A DNA stretch of 64,000 bases, taken from contig NZ_JAANYN010000005.1 of assembly GCF_011290685.1 (NCBI RefSeq), forward strand, positions 62,001-126,000, given 5' to 3'. The translations under genes were made by a program, and so were the position numbers. The DNA comes from Cyclobacterium plantarum. GTDB taxonomy: Bacteria > Bacteroidota > Bacteroidia > Cytophagales > Cyclobacteriaceae. The notes beneath the pieces were generated by a model. The model was not told where the DNA came from, made no database searches, and was given only the letters and a program-made list of their open reading frames with translations. Shown piece after piece: positions 8,594-16,646 of the stretch. Each line of letters begins with the position of its first letter. The stretch's first letter is position 1.

Positions 8594-9271
8594 TTACAGT
8601 AGGGGTTTTAAATATTTCCATACAGTCTGAGCCACAATTTGATGGCCGGCTGCCGTAGGGTGAATGCCATCCGGTAAATTATATTCCGGATCACCGGCCA
8701 CGCCTTCCAAAAGAAATGGAATAAGTGCGACTTCCTCATCTTCCGCAATCTCGGCATACATTTTTCTGAAATTGTCCGTATAAGCCTGTCCCATATTGGG
8801 AGGGATTTGCATTCCCGCCAACAGAATTTTTGTATCAGGGTACTCCTCCTGAACCGAACGGATGATTCCCCGAAGGTTTTTTTCTGTTTCTTCCAATGAA
8901 ATCCCCCTCAAACCATCATTACCTCCCAATTCCAAAATAAAAATGGCCGGTTTTTCTTCCAGAAACCAGTCCAGTCGGCTCAAACCACTGGCAGTGGTTT
9001 CCCCACTTAATCCACCGTTGATCACCTGATAATCTGATTCTATACTGTCGAGTTTTTCCTGGATCAGTGCCGGAAAGGCTTCATAGTCCTCTATTCCATA
9101 GCCGGCAGTCAGGCTGTTGCCGAAAAATAAAATGGTTTTTCTTTCGCTCTTCTCCTGAACTTCTGTGCTTTCCGGGAAACTTTCTGCTTGTTTATTTTCC
9201 TTTTGGCTACAGGAAAATCCCAGGATAAGCAAAAACAGGTAAAACTGAAACAGGTAAATTGCGTTTTTCAT
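8594..9271 (-). CDS. SGNH/GDSL esterase (TesA-like arylesterase), lipoprotein
   Basis: The protein has about 225 residues from the ATG at 9269-9271. The longer frame would begin at a TTG and spoils the signal peptide. The N-terminus MKNAIYLFQFYLFLLILGFSC ends in a Cys suited to lipid attachment. SGNH blocks are all present: FGNSLTAGYG with the nucleophilic Ser, NGGLSGETT with the oxyanion Gly, ELGGNDGL with the Asn, and DGIHPTAAGH with the Asp-His pair. This matches TesA-type lysophospholipase/arylesterases, which hydrolyse thioesters or lysophospholipids in the periplasm of E. coli. Here it would be membrane-anchored. It is divergent from an ABC ATPase/permease pair, the same neighbourhood as tesA-ybbA-ybbP in E. 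coli. The native substrate is unknown. Confidence 0.92.
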   Translation of the reverse strand: MKNAIYLFQFYLFLLILGFSCSQKENKQAESFPESTEVQEKSERKTILFFGNSLTAGYGIEDYEAFPALIQEKLDSIESDYQVINGGLSGETTASGLSRLDWFLEEKPAIFILELGGNDGLRGISLEETEKNLRGIIRSVQEEYPDTKILLAGMQIPPNMGQAYTDNFRKMYAEIAEDEEVALIPFLLEGVAGDPEYNLPDGIHPTAAGHQIVAQTVWKYLKPLL

Positions 9272-9368
9272 TGGTATTGAATTTAATTTTAAGGGCAAGT
9301 GTTAAAATTACTAAACTTAATTCACTATTGTTTTTGTTGCCAAGGTTTTTATGTTTTATTTGAAAGCT

Positions 9369-10046
9369 ATGAATATATTGAAAGTTGAAAACCTGACCAA
9401 AACTTACCGGAGTGCAAACCGGGAACTCACCGTTTTGGACCAGGTTAGTTTTGAAGTGGGCCTTGGTGATACCTTGTCCATAGTCGGGCCATCCGGAAGC
9501 GGAAAAACCACACTTTTAGGGCTTTGTGCCGGATTGGATGTGGCCAGTTCCGGCAGCGTAATATTGGGTGACAAGGCCTTGGAAAAGATGAATGAAGACC
9601 AGAGGGCAGCTATCCGAAATCAGATGGTAGGCTTTATTTTTCAGAATTTTCAACTTTTACAAACCCTTACTGCACTGGAAAATGTGATGGTACCCCTGGA
9701 ACTCAAAAAAAGGAAGGATGCCAGGACAAAGGCAACTGCACTCTTGGAAAAAGTAGGTTTGGGAGACCGGATGACGCATTACCCCAACCAGCTGTCAGGA
9801 GGAGAACAACAGCGGGTATCCATCGCCAGGGCCTTTGCCAACGAACCGAAAATTTTATTTGCCGACGAGCCCACGGGCAACCTGGATACTGAAACCGGGG
9901 AAATGGTGGAGAACCTTATTTTTCAGCTCAATGAAGAAGAGGGCACTACCCTGATCCTGGTCACCCATGATCTGGAATTGGCCGCTAAAACCAACCATTC
10001 TATTCATATTAAAGGGGGAAAATTACAGGAGGCCGTCAATGGTTGA
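9369..10046 (+). CDS. ABC transporter ATP-binding protein (LolD/YbbA type)
   Basis: This ATPase of about 225 residues belongs to the MacB/LolD class. It shows Walker [10 protein letters not shown], a Q-loop (FQNFQLL), the signature [14 protein letters not shown], Walker B ILFADEP and the H-loop (LVTHD). The ATG at 9369 gives the typical opening [13 protein letters not shown]; an in-frame ATG at 9351 would add six residues and cannot be excluded. Such ATPases usually power mechanotransmission by an FtsX-like permease rather than classical transport. The permease gene overlaps its end by 8 nt, so the two are translationally coupled. Together with the divergent SGNH esterase this mirrors YbbA-YbbP-TesA. 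Confidence 0.95.
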   Translation: MNILKVENLTKTYRSANRELTVLDQVSFEVGLGDTLSIVGPSGSGKTTLLGLCAGLDVASSGSVILGDKALEKMNEDQRAAIRNQMVGFIFQNFQLLQTLTALENVMVPLELKKRKDARTKATALLEKVGLGDRMTHYPNQLSGGEQQRVSIARAFANEPKILFADEPTGNLDTETGEMVENLIFQLNEEEGTTLILVTHDLELAAKTNHSIHIKGGKLQEAVNG

Positions 10047-12558
10047 TTGGAACTGGTCATTTTTAATGGCGAAAAGGGAGCTGAGGAAAACGGGGCTTAA
10101 GCTTGTTTTGTTTGTTTCTGCCATCGTCATCGGAATCGCTGCTTTGGTGGCCGTTACTTCCTTTGGCGATAACCTGAGCAAAGACATTGATGATCAGGCA
10201 AAAGAGCTTTTGGGAGCCGATTTGTCCCTGGAAAAGAGGCAACCCATAGATTTTCCTGAAATAGAAAGCCAGGCCAGTGCACAGGCCTTTGAGGTGAATT
10301 TTGCTTCCATGGTATATTTTCCGAAAGTTGGCCAGAGCAGGCTCACCCAGGTAAGGGCATTGGAGGGAGATTTCCCTTTCTATGGAGAGCTGGAAACAAT
10401 CCCTGAAGCCGGTGAGGCTGATTTCAGGAAAGGCAACAAAAGGGCTTTGGTGGAAAAAACGCTAATGGCCCAATTTGGAGCTGCAGTAGGTGATAGCATT
10501 AAAGTAGGCAATGTAACGCTTGAAATAGTCGGGTCATTGCAGAAGGTGCCCGGCCAAAATGGCATTACGGCCACAGTGGCACCGGCGGTTTACATTCCGA
10601 TGGACCAATTGGAGGCCTCAGGCCTGGTCCAATATGGCAGCCGGGTAGAGTACGTCCATTATTTTAAATTCCCGGAAGAACTGGAGATAGAGGCCCTGGT
10701 TTCCGAATATGAAGAGCAATGGGATGAGGACAAGGTAGATCATGAGACCGTGCAATCCCAAAAGAATTCTACAGGCAGGTCCTTTCAAAACCTCACCAAT
10801 TTCCTGAGCCTGGTGGCTTTCATTGCCGTTTTGCTGGGCTGTGTAGGAGTGGGCAGTGCCATCAATGTTTTTGTAAAAGAGAAATTGCCATCTGTTGCGG
10901 TTTTAAGATGTCTGGGGGTAAGGTCAAAAGAAATCGTGATCGTATATTTGGTGCAAATTTTCATCATGGGGCTTATCGGCTCCCTTCTGGGTGCTGCTTT
11001 GGGTGCATTTTTGCAATTTTTATTGCCATTCGTTTTCAGTGACTTTCTGCCCGTGGAGGTGAGCGTACAGATTTCCTGGAAAGCCATCGCCATGGGAACC
11101 ATCACTGGTGTACTGATATCCATTCTTTTTGCTTTGATTCCCTTACTCAAAATCAGGAAGGTTTCTCCCATGATGACATTGAGGCCCGATGATCAGACCA
11201 CAGGGCTGGGAAAGGATCCTTTGCGCTGGATGGTGTTGATAGCCATTTTGTTGTTTATTCTGGGATTTAGCTTTTTTCTGCTTGAGGAATGGGATGAAGC
11301 TTTATGGTTTACGGGATACGTGATTTTTGCATTCGGGGCTTTATGGCTGCTGGCTTTGGGCACCATGAAGGCCATCCGGAAATTTCTTCCGATTTCCCTC
11401 AATTATCCCGCCAGGCAGGCCCTGGCCAACCTATACCGGCCCAACAACCAAACCGTGTCGTTACTGGCTACCATTGGTTTGGGAACGGCCATGATCGGCA
11501 CCCTGTTTTTTATCCAAAACCAACTTTTGGATGAAGTTCGGTTTGCTGATAAGGAGGACCAGCCCAACATGTTGTTTTTTGATATCCAAACGCATCAGGT
11601 AGACAGCATGAAATCGGTGCTGGAAGAAAAGGGCTTGCCTCTTCTGCAGCACGTGCCTATAGTTACGATGGGGGTGTCGGAAGTCAATGGACTCACCAAA
11701 ACGGACAATGAGGAATTGCCCGATGAGGAAAGGAGGTCCAACTCCATGTATGACCGCGAATTCAGGGTGACCTACAGGGATACCCTGATCAAAACAGAGG
11801 AACTGATCGCTGGTAAACTGATTCCTTATGAGAGCGAGAATGACAGCATTTTCGTATCCATGGAAGAGGGCTATGCGGAAAGAAATCATGTGGAATTGGG
11901 AGATGAAGTGGTCTTTAACGTGCAGGGGAGGCCACTAACCACCTATGTGGGGAGTTTCAGAAAAGTTAACTTCAGACAAGTGTCTACCAATTTCCTGGTG
12001 GTTTTTCCGGATAAGGTTTTAGAAAATGCCCCAAAATTCCATGTGCTGATCACCAAAACCAAAAATGATCAGGAATCTGCAGACATACAAAACCTGATGG
12101 TGAGGCAGTTTCCCAACGTGTCCGTCATCAACCTGAGCATGATCGTCGAGACCCTGGAAGATATCTTGAGCAAGATCAGCTTTGTCATTCAGTTCATGGC
12201 TTTGTTTAGCATTCTTACAGGCGTATTGGTGTTGATCAGTTCCCTGCTGATCAGTAAGTTTCAACGCATCAGGGAAAATATCTTATTGAGGACCATTGGA
12301 GCAGAGAAAAGGGTTTTGTTGAAAATCAATGCACTGGAATACTTTTTTCTGGGAAGTCTTGCCGCGGGAGGAGGGGTGGTGCTATCTGTAATAGCCGCTT
12401 TCTTATTGAGCTATTATGTTTTTGAAATTAGCTTTCGAATGGAATGGCTGCCCTTATTGTTGGTCTTCGGACTGATCACTGCGCTCACTGTCTTTTTGGG
12501 TTGGATCAACAGCCTGAATATACTGAAAGCAAAAACCATGGACATATTGAGAACTTAA
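10039..12558 (+). CDS. FtsX-like ABC permease (YbbP type)
   Basis: The permease has about 839 residues. The chosen ATG at 10039 overlaps the stop of the ATPase; an earlier in-frame ATG at 9967 would lie far inside the ATPase gene and adds a non-family N-terminus. It has an N-terminal transmembrane helix (LKLVLFVSAIVIGIAALVAV), a large periplasmic domain, then three helices with an FtsX core (about residues 250-370), further helices in the centre, a second periplasmic domain and a final FtsX core ending near residue 835. This duplicated FtsX layout is that of YbbP-like permeases. The complex probably acts on lipids or lipoproteins in the envelope, with the neighbouring esterase as possible partner, but no substrate is established. 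Confidence 0.93.
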   Translation: MVDWNWSFLMAKRELRKTGLKLVLFVSAIVIGIAALVAVTSFGDNLSKDIDDQAKELLGADLSLEKRQPIDFPEIESQASAQAFEVNFASMVYFPKVGQSRLTQVRALEGDFPFYGELETIPEAGEADFRKGNKRALVEKTLMAQFGAAVGDSIKVGNVTLEIVGSLQKVPGQNGITATVAPAVYIPMDQLEASGLVQYGSRVEYVHYFKFPEELEIEALVSEYEEQWDEDKVDHETVQSQKNSTGRSFQNLTNFLSLVAFIAVLLGCVGVGSAINVFVKEKLPSVAVLRCLGVRSKEIVIVYLVQIFIMGLIGSLLGAALGAFLQFLLPFVFSDFLPVEVSVQISWKAIAMGTITGVLISILFALIPLLKIRKVSPMMTLRPDDQTTGLGKDPLRWMVLIAILLFILGFSFFLLEEWDEALWFTGYVIFAFGALWLLALGTMKAIRKFLPISLNYPARQALANLYRPNNQTVSLLATIGLGTAMIGTLFFIQNQLLDEVRFADKEDQPNMLFFDIQTHQVDSMKSVLEEKGLPLLQHVPIVTMGVSEVNGLTKTDNEELPDEERRSNSMYDREFRVTYRDTLIKTEELIAGKLIPYESENDSIFVSMEEGYAERNHVELGDEVVFNVQGRPLTTYVGSFRKVNFRQVSTNFLVVFPDKVLENAPKFHVLITKTKNDQESADIQNLMVRQFPNVSVINLSMIVETLEDILSKISFVIQFMALFSILTGVLVLISSLLISKFQRIRENILLRTIGAEKRVLLKINALEYFFLGSLAAGGGVVLSVIAAFLLSYYVFEISFRMEWLPLLLVFGLITALTVFLGWINSLNILKAKTMDILRT

Positions 12559-12642
12559 GTAAACCAAATTTTCCTGTAAATCAGGTTTTTATGGGGTTTT
12601 TAAAAATAATTTTCCATTTTTTGAAACCTTTTACCTGTAATA

Positions 12643-12656
12643 AATGTATATACATT
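12643..12656. promoter_or_regulatory. Palindromic operator in front of marR
   Basis: AATGTATATACATT is a perfect 14-bp palindrome 18 bp before the marR start codon. The same 12-bp core, ATGTATATACAT, recurs between marR and yceI. MarR dimers bind palindromes of this kind and usually repress their own gene. That this is the binding site is inference from the paired occurrence. Confidence 0.7.
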
Positions 12657-12674
12657 AAATACAAATTGAAATAA

Positions 12675-13124
12675 ATGAAAATCGAAGAGGAAATCAGGCA
12701 AAAGCCCTTTAAGGATGTTTATACCAAGGCGATGGTAAACTTGCTGTATACCCATAGTTACCTGGTTTCCCGCCAAAGCAGACTTTTCAAGCCTTACGGC
12801 TTATCTCCGGAACAATACAATGTGTTAAGGATTCTCCGGGGCAAGCATCCGGATCCCACAACGGTTTCCTCCATTCAGGACAGGATGCTCAATAAAATGA
12901 GCAACGCATCCCGTTTGGTGGAAAAGCTGAAACAAAAGGGGATGGTAGAAAGGAAAGAATGTGCAGAAGATCGCAGACAAGTGGATATCACCATTACGGA
13001 TAAGGGTTTAGAGACGCTCAGTCGATTGGAAAATGAAGTAAAGCTGTTCAATAAGGATTCCATACAACTCTCGGAGGAAGAAGCCATTCAATTGAATGGG
13101 CTTTTGGATAAACTAAGAGGATAA
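12675..13124 (+). CDS. MarR family regulator, probable quinone/electrophile sensor
   Basis: The protein has 149 residues with the MarR fold: helices at both ends for dimerisation and a winged HTH in the middle (LSPEQYNVLRILRG, then TVSSIQDRMLNKMSNASRLV as the recognition part). The wing contains AEDRRQVDITITDKG, the conserved D-R-R of the family. One Cys (C98, in KECAEDRR at the wing) could act in redox sensing, but this is speculative. Downstream lie yceI, a ring-cleaving dioxygenase and an alpha/beta hydrolase, which together resemble the MhqR regulon of Bacillus (MhqO and MhqD are a dioxygenase and a hydrolase). Identical palindromes flank the gene, so it likely represses itself and yceI onward. 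Confidence 0.93.
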   Translation: MKIEEEIRQKPFKDVYTKAMVNLLYTHSYLVSRQSRLFKPYGLSPEQYNVLRILRGKHPDPTTVSSIQDRMLNKMSNASRLVEKLKQKGMVERKECAEDRRQVDITITDKGLETLSRLENEVKLFNKDSIQLSEEEAIQLNGLLDKLRG

Positions 13125-13142
13125 AAATTTTTACTCAAAAAC

Positions 13143-13154
13143 ATGTATATACAT
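13143..13154. promoter_or_regulatory. Second MarR-type palindrome, in front of yceI
   Basis: ATGTATATACAT is a perfect 12-bp palindrome that lies 51 bp before the yceI start and 18 bp after the marR stop. It is identical to the core of the palindrome upstream of marR. It would let one repressor control marR and the downstream genes separately. Confidence 0.68.
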
Positions 13155-13205
13155 AAAATGTACTAACTTATAAAATAAATCTCTAAACAATTAAAATTCA
13201 ACATT

Positions 13206-13733
13206 ATGAGCACTACAAAATGGACCATTGATCCAACACATTCAGAAGTATCCTTTAAGGTAAAGCACCTGGTAATTTCTACCGTAACCGGTTATTTCAG
13301 GGAATTTGATGGGCAGGCAGCAACAGAAGACGACGATTTTTCCGGAGCAAGCGTTGGCTTTACCGCAAATATTGACAGCATTGATACCAACCAGAAGGAC
13401 AGGGACACACATCTGAAATCGGCCGACTTTTTTGATGCCGCCAACCATCCAAAACTGACTTTTGCCAATGGCAAGCTGGAAGAAAAGGAGGGTGAGTTTT
13501 TTCTGAATGGTGAACTGACTATCAAAGAGACAACCAAGCCGGTTTCTTTCAGGGTAGACCATGGAGGAGTGGCCGTGGATGGTTATGGACAAACTAAGGC
13601 TGGTTTTGAACTGGAGGGAAAAATTTCAAGGAAAGCCTTTGGTTTGACCTGGTCTGCCGTGACCGAGGCGGGAAGTGTTGTCGTCGGTGACGAAGTAAAA
13701 ATTCTGGCCAGTATACAGCTGGTAAAACAATAA
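13206..13733 (+). CDS. YceI family lipid/quinone-binding protein
   Basis: This 175-residue protein has the YceI lipocalin-like barrel: it opens with TKWTIDPTHSEVSFKVKHL and carries the family blocks FDAANHPKLTF and GELTIKETTKPVSF, ending in VGDEVKILASIQL. YceI proteins bind isoprenoid chains, and a member from Thermus was crystallised with polyisoprenoid. There is no signal peptide, so unlike E. coli YceI this one is cytoplasmic. Its place between a MarR regulator with operator-like palindromes and a hydroquinone-type dioxygenase suggests handling of quinone-like molecules, which is inference. Confidence 0.92.
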   Translation: MSTTKWTIDPTHSEVSFKVKHLVISTVTGYFREFDGQAATEDDDFSGASVGFTANIDSIDTNQKDRDTHLKSADFFDAANHPKLTFANGKLEEKEGEFFLNGELTIKETTKPVSFRVDHGGVAVDGYGQTKAGFELEGKISRKAFGLTWSAVTEAGSVVVGDEVKILASIQLVKQ

Positions 13734-13746
13734 ATCTGTACATTCA

Positions 13747-13778
13747 TTCCGGGTTCTGGAATTTTTCAGGGCCCGGAA
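13747..13778 (+). other. Intergenic hairpin between yceI and the dioxygenase gene
   Basis: TTCCGGG at 13747-13753 pairs perfectly with CCCGGAA at 13772-13778, with a small CTG/CAG helix inside the loop. No run of T follows, so it is not a classical terminator. It could stabilise the upstream mRNA or set the ratio of the products of the operon. Confidence 0.4.
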
Positions 13779-13793
13779 ATTAATCCTTGACCC

Positions 13794-14753
13794 ATGGAAA
13801 ATTTAATTTCAGGTATCCATCACGTAACAGCTATTGCTTCAGATCCACAGCGAAATGTTAATTTTTACACCCAGGTTCTGGGCTTGAGACTGGTAAAAAA
13901 AACCATCAATTTTGATGCTCCGGATGTGTATCATTTCTATTTTGGTACAGAAAAGGGAAGTCCCGGGACTATCCTCACGTTTTTCCCATTTAAGGCTGCC
14001 GCCAGGGGAAGGAGAGGATTGGGGGAAATGACTTTCACCTCCTTTTCGATTCCTGCCGGATCTCTTGATTTTTGGAAAGACAGGTTAAGTTCCCTGAATA
14101 TTGTACATTCTGATACGATAAGCAGGTTTGGGGAGCAATTGATCAGGTTTACCGACCATGATGGAATGGGCCTCGAGTTGGTGGCTGCAAAGGCAGACGA
14201 CAGGAAGGGATGGTCAGGTGGAAGTATTCCAGAAGATATGGCCATCAAGGGTTTTTTTGGTGCTACCCTGAATGTCAGGGATAGCAAGCCAACTGCTGCA
14301 GTATTGACAGAAGTATTGAACTACAGCTTGATCGATAAGGTACAGGACAATCGTTTCCGTTATGGGATTGCTGGAAAGCCAGGAGAGACCATAGACCTGG
14401 TCGTGGCCGATCCTGACTCACGATCCATCCAAAGTGCCGGTTCGGTGCACCATTTGGCTTTCCGGACAAAGGATGAAACGCAGCAATTACGCGTTCAGGG
14501 AATATTGCATGACTTTGGTTTACCGGTTACTGAAGTAAAAGACAGGAATTATTTTAAATCAATCTATTTCAGGGAACCCGGAGGGATATTGTTTGAAGTG
14601 GCCACTGATGAGCCAGGATTTTTGATTGACGAGTCCAGTGAGGGCCTGGGTAATGCGTTAAAACTGCCAGACTGGGCCGAGCCACAAAGAGCGCAAATTG
14701 AAAAGCAACTTGGGCCGATACAGGTTAATTATGATGTACGATGGAAGGAATAA
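13794..14753 (+). CDS. VOC-superfamily ring-cleaving dioxygenase (MhqO/PcpA-like)
   Basis: The 319-residue protein has two VOC (glyoxalase/bleomycin fold) modules. The first begins ISGIHHVTAIASDPQRNVNFYTQVLGL and the second holds GSVHHLAFRT and GGILFEVATDEPG. Metal ligands expected for this type I extradiol-like family are a His in each VHH/IHH motif and the Glu in LFEVA, and all are present. Relatives include MhqO of Bacillus and PcpA/LinE-type enzymes, which use Fe(II) and O2 to open hydroquinone rings. The downstream hydrolase gene overlaps by 13 nt. With the MarR regulator and YceI it forms a likely quinone detoxification operon. The ring substrate is not defined by the sequence. Confidence 0.9.
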   Translation: MENLISGIHHVTAIASDPQRNVNFYTQVLGLRLVKKTINFDAPDVYHFYFGTEKGSPGTILTFFPFKAAARGRRGLGEMTFTSFSIPAGSLDFWKDRLSSLNIVHSDTISRFGEQLIRFTDHDGMGLELVAAKADDRKGWSGGSIPEDMAIKGFFGATLNVRDSKPTAAVLTEVLNYSLIDKVQDNRFRYGIAGKPGETIDLVVADPDSRSIQSAGSVHHLAFRTKDETQQLRVQGILHDFGLPVTEVKDRNYFKSIYFREPGGILFEVATDEPGFLIDESSEGLGNALKLPDWAEPQRAQIEKQLGPIQVNYDVRWKE

Positions 14754-15349
14754 TTAAAACAGGAAAGGATTTAACAACAGCTGACAAGATAGCCATTCTG
14801 GTTCATGGCAGGGGGGCAACTGCAGGCAGCCTATTAGGCTTGGCAGATGCTTTGGCGCTGGATGATTTTGCGATTTTGGCACCTCAGGCACCGGGCAACA
14901 CCTGGTATCCCTATGGCTTCATGGCTCCGGAAAAGGAGAACGAGCCCCATCTGAGCCAATCCCTGGAAATAATCAATAATCTGGTGCGACATGTATTGGA
15001 TCAGAAAAAGGACCTTGATCAACTGTATTTTATTGGTTTTTCACAGGGGGCCTGCCTTTCACTGGAGTTTGTAGCACGACATCCTGCCAGATATGGTGGA
15101 GTGATTGCTTTTACCGGAGGCTTGATAGGGGAATCACTTTCACCCTACGAAGGAGACCTTAAAGGTACTCCGGTATTCATTGGGGCCAGCCTGGAAGATT
15201 TTCATGTTCCCTTTTCCAGGATTAAGGAAACCGAACGCATGTTGACAACTTTGGGGGCCAGGGTGAAAGCAGTCGGTTTTCCAGATCGGTTCCACAGCAT
15301 ACGAGAGGAAGAAATTCTTGCGGCAAATCAATTTGTGCTGAATTTTTGA
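14741..15349 (+). CDS. Alpha/beta hydrolase, phospholipase/carboxylesterase type (MhqD-like)
   Basis: The 202-residue cytoplasmic hydrolase has nucleophile elbow FIGFSQGACLS (GFSQG), an oxyanion region LVHGRGA, the acid in GASLEDFHVP and the catalytic His in DRFHSI near the C-terminus. This is the carboxylesterase/phospholipase family that includes MhqD of Bacillus, which is controlled by MhqR alongside a ring-cleaving dioxygenase. Its start lies inside the end of the dioxygenase gene, so translation is coupled. A plausible job is hydrolysing ring-fission products, but family members act on many short esters. It is the last gene of the unit. Confidence 0.9.
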   Translation: MEGIIKTGKDLTTADKIAILVHGRGATAGSLLGLADALALDDFAILAPQAPGNTWYPYGFMAPEKENEPHLSQSLEIINNLVRHVLDQKKDLDQLYFIGFSQGACLSLEFVARHPARYGGVIAFTGGLIGESLSPYEGDLKGTPVFIGASLEDFHVPFSRIKETERMLTTLGARVKAVGFPDRFHSIREEEILAANQFVLNF

Positions 15350-15630
15350 TATAACTTATTGTCAATTAGCCATTTCAATCTTACCCTGTTTATTTTTGAG
15401 GCAGGGATTCCAGTTGGTTTTTATTCTGGCCCATGATTTGTCATAACTTTATGGCAAGAGATACCGTAAAGGCTGTATCCATACATGAAATTCAGAAAGT
15501 CATGAAATCGATACGATTGAAATCATCGTTAAACACACAGGGCAATGATTATTTTAATCGGCAAAGATTCCCCGCTCGACTGGCATCATCCCGGCGGGCA
15601 TGTGGCCATTTAAATACAAATTATACACTT

Positions 15631-16335
15631 ATGAAACAAATCATTCTGTTCCTCTTTATTCTCCTTGTTAATACCTTTGGGGTTTTTGCCCAGGAATCAA
15701 ATCAAATAGCTGTACAGGGCACAAGTGAAATCAAGGTAATGCCGGACCAGGTTATGCTGACCGTTTCCCTTTCAAAAAAAGCGATGAAAACGGCCGAGGT
15801 GACAGCTGCATTAAATAAAAAGGCCAAACAGGTAACCAAAGCATTAGAGAAAAGTGGTGTGAAAGGTTACGAAATGACAGCGGATAATTACTTCGTAAAT
15901 GTAAACAGGATTTACATTAAAGGGACGACGAAAGACAGTGGGTACGTGGCCAGTCAAAACCTAAGCATACTGGTAAAGGATACTGGTGAAGATTTGGTCA
16001 AAATAATTCAGGCCCTTCATGAGGCCACCGATTTGGGCTTCCAAATGGAATACAGGTTGTCTGATGAAGTCAAGAAGACGTACCGGGAAAAATTATTGCA
16101 GCTTGCCATAGCCGATGCAAAAAGAAAGGCCGACATCATTGCTGCATCCCTGAATTTATCCAGGGTTTCGGTGCATAAAATCAATTACCAGTCCGGATCC
16201 TCCATTGAGCCTGTGGTTTACAGAGCAGAATCCATGAGGATGAAAGCCAGCGACCAGTATACTCCTCCAACACTTAGTCCCGACGAGCAAACGCTTACAG
16301 ATCAGATCAATATGGTTTTTACTTTTGAAATGTGA
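15631..16335 (+). CDS. SIMPL domain (DUF541) exported protein
   Basis: The protein has about 234 residues from the ATG at 15631. A longer open frame runs back to 15433, but the ATG at 15631 starts a clear signal peptide (MKQIILFLFILLVNTFGVFAQ). The mature part has the SIMPL pattern: IAVQGTSEIKVMPDQVMLTVSL at the start, ADNYFVNVNRIY in the middle, and AIADAKRKADIIAASL before a final DQINMVFTFEM strand. SIMPL/DUF541 proteins form periplasmic or surface oligomers of poorly defined role (BP26 of Brucella is one). It stands alone. A gap of 281 bp separates it from the hydrolase gene, so it is probably not part of that operon. Confidence 0.88.
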   Translation: MKQIILFLFILLVNTFGVFAQESNQIAVQGTSEIKVMPDQVMLTVSLSKKAMKTAEVTAALNKKAKQVTKALEKSGVKGYEMTADNYFVNVNRIYIKGTTKDSGYVASQNLSILVKDTGEDLVKIIQALHEATDLGFQMEYRLSDEVKKTYREKLLQLAIADAKRKADIIAASLNLSRVSVHKINYQSGSSIEPVVYRAESMRMKASDQYTPPTLSPDEQTLTDQINMVFTFEM

Positions 16336-16646
16336 GGGAGTTAATATGGTGTCCGGAAGGGCATTTGGAAGGCTTCAGATCATTTCTTTAACGGTTCTTT
16401 TCCGGACATTTTTGGAGGTAAAGGATTCCGGACGAAGCCTTGATGGTAGCCATGGCCTAGATCCGCTCGATATATAAAAAAGAGGTTATGGTTTTACTTT
16501 TCCGGCAAGTAACTTTAAGTGATAACGGTTAGGAAGATCGGGTTAAGTAGCCTGGAATGTTGAAACAATTTTTTATATTTAATTGCGCGAAGAACGCAGT
16601 TGAACAGAGAGAATAACATTTTCCGGATGAGTTGAGTTTTAAAACC
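16336..16646. other. Intergenic region with an inverted repeat and TCCGGA motifs
   Basis: This is 311 bp with no supportable ORF. AAGGCTTC (16369-16376) and GAAGCCTT (16434-16441) form an 8-bp perfect inverted repeat around 57 nt. The palindrome TCCGGA occurs four times (16352, 16401, 16427, 16622). It might hold a structured RNA or be a promoter region for the DUF2461 gene. No -7 box of the TAnnTTTG type was found. Confidence 0.35.

Noticed and set aside
9967-10038. Upstream ATG for the FtsX-like permease
   Set aside because: It lies inside the ATPase gene and adds residues that do not fit the family. The ATG at 10039 overlaps the ATPase stop as in coupled pairs.
12573-12590. Possible terminator after the FtsX-like permease (CCTG/CAGG then TTTTT)
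   Set aside because: The stem has only 4 bp, so I do not list it as a terminator.
15433-15630. N-terminal extension of the SIMPL protein
   Set aside because: A clear signal peptide begins at the ATG at 15631, and the extension is not like any exported protein start.
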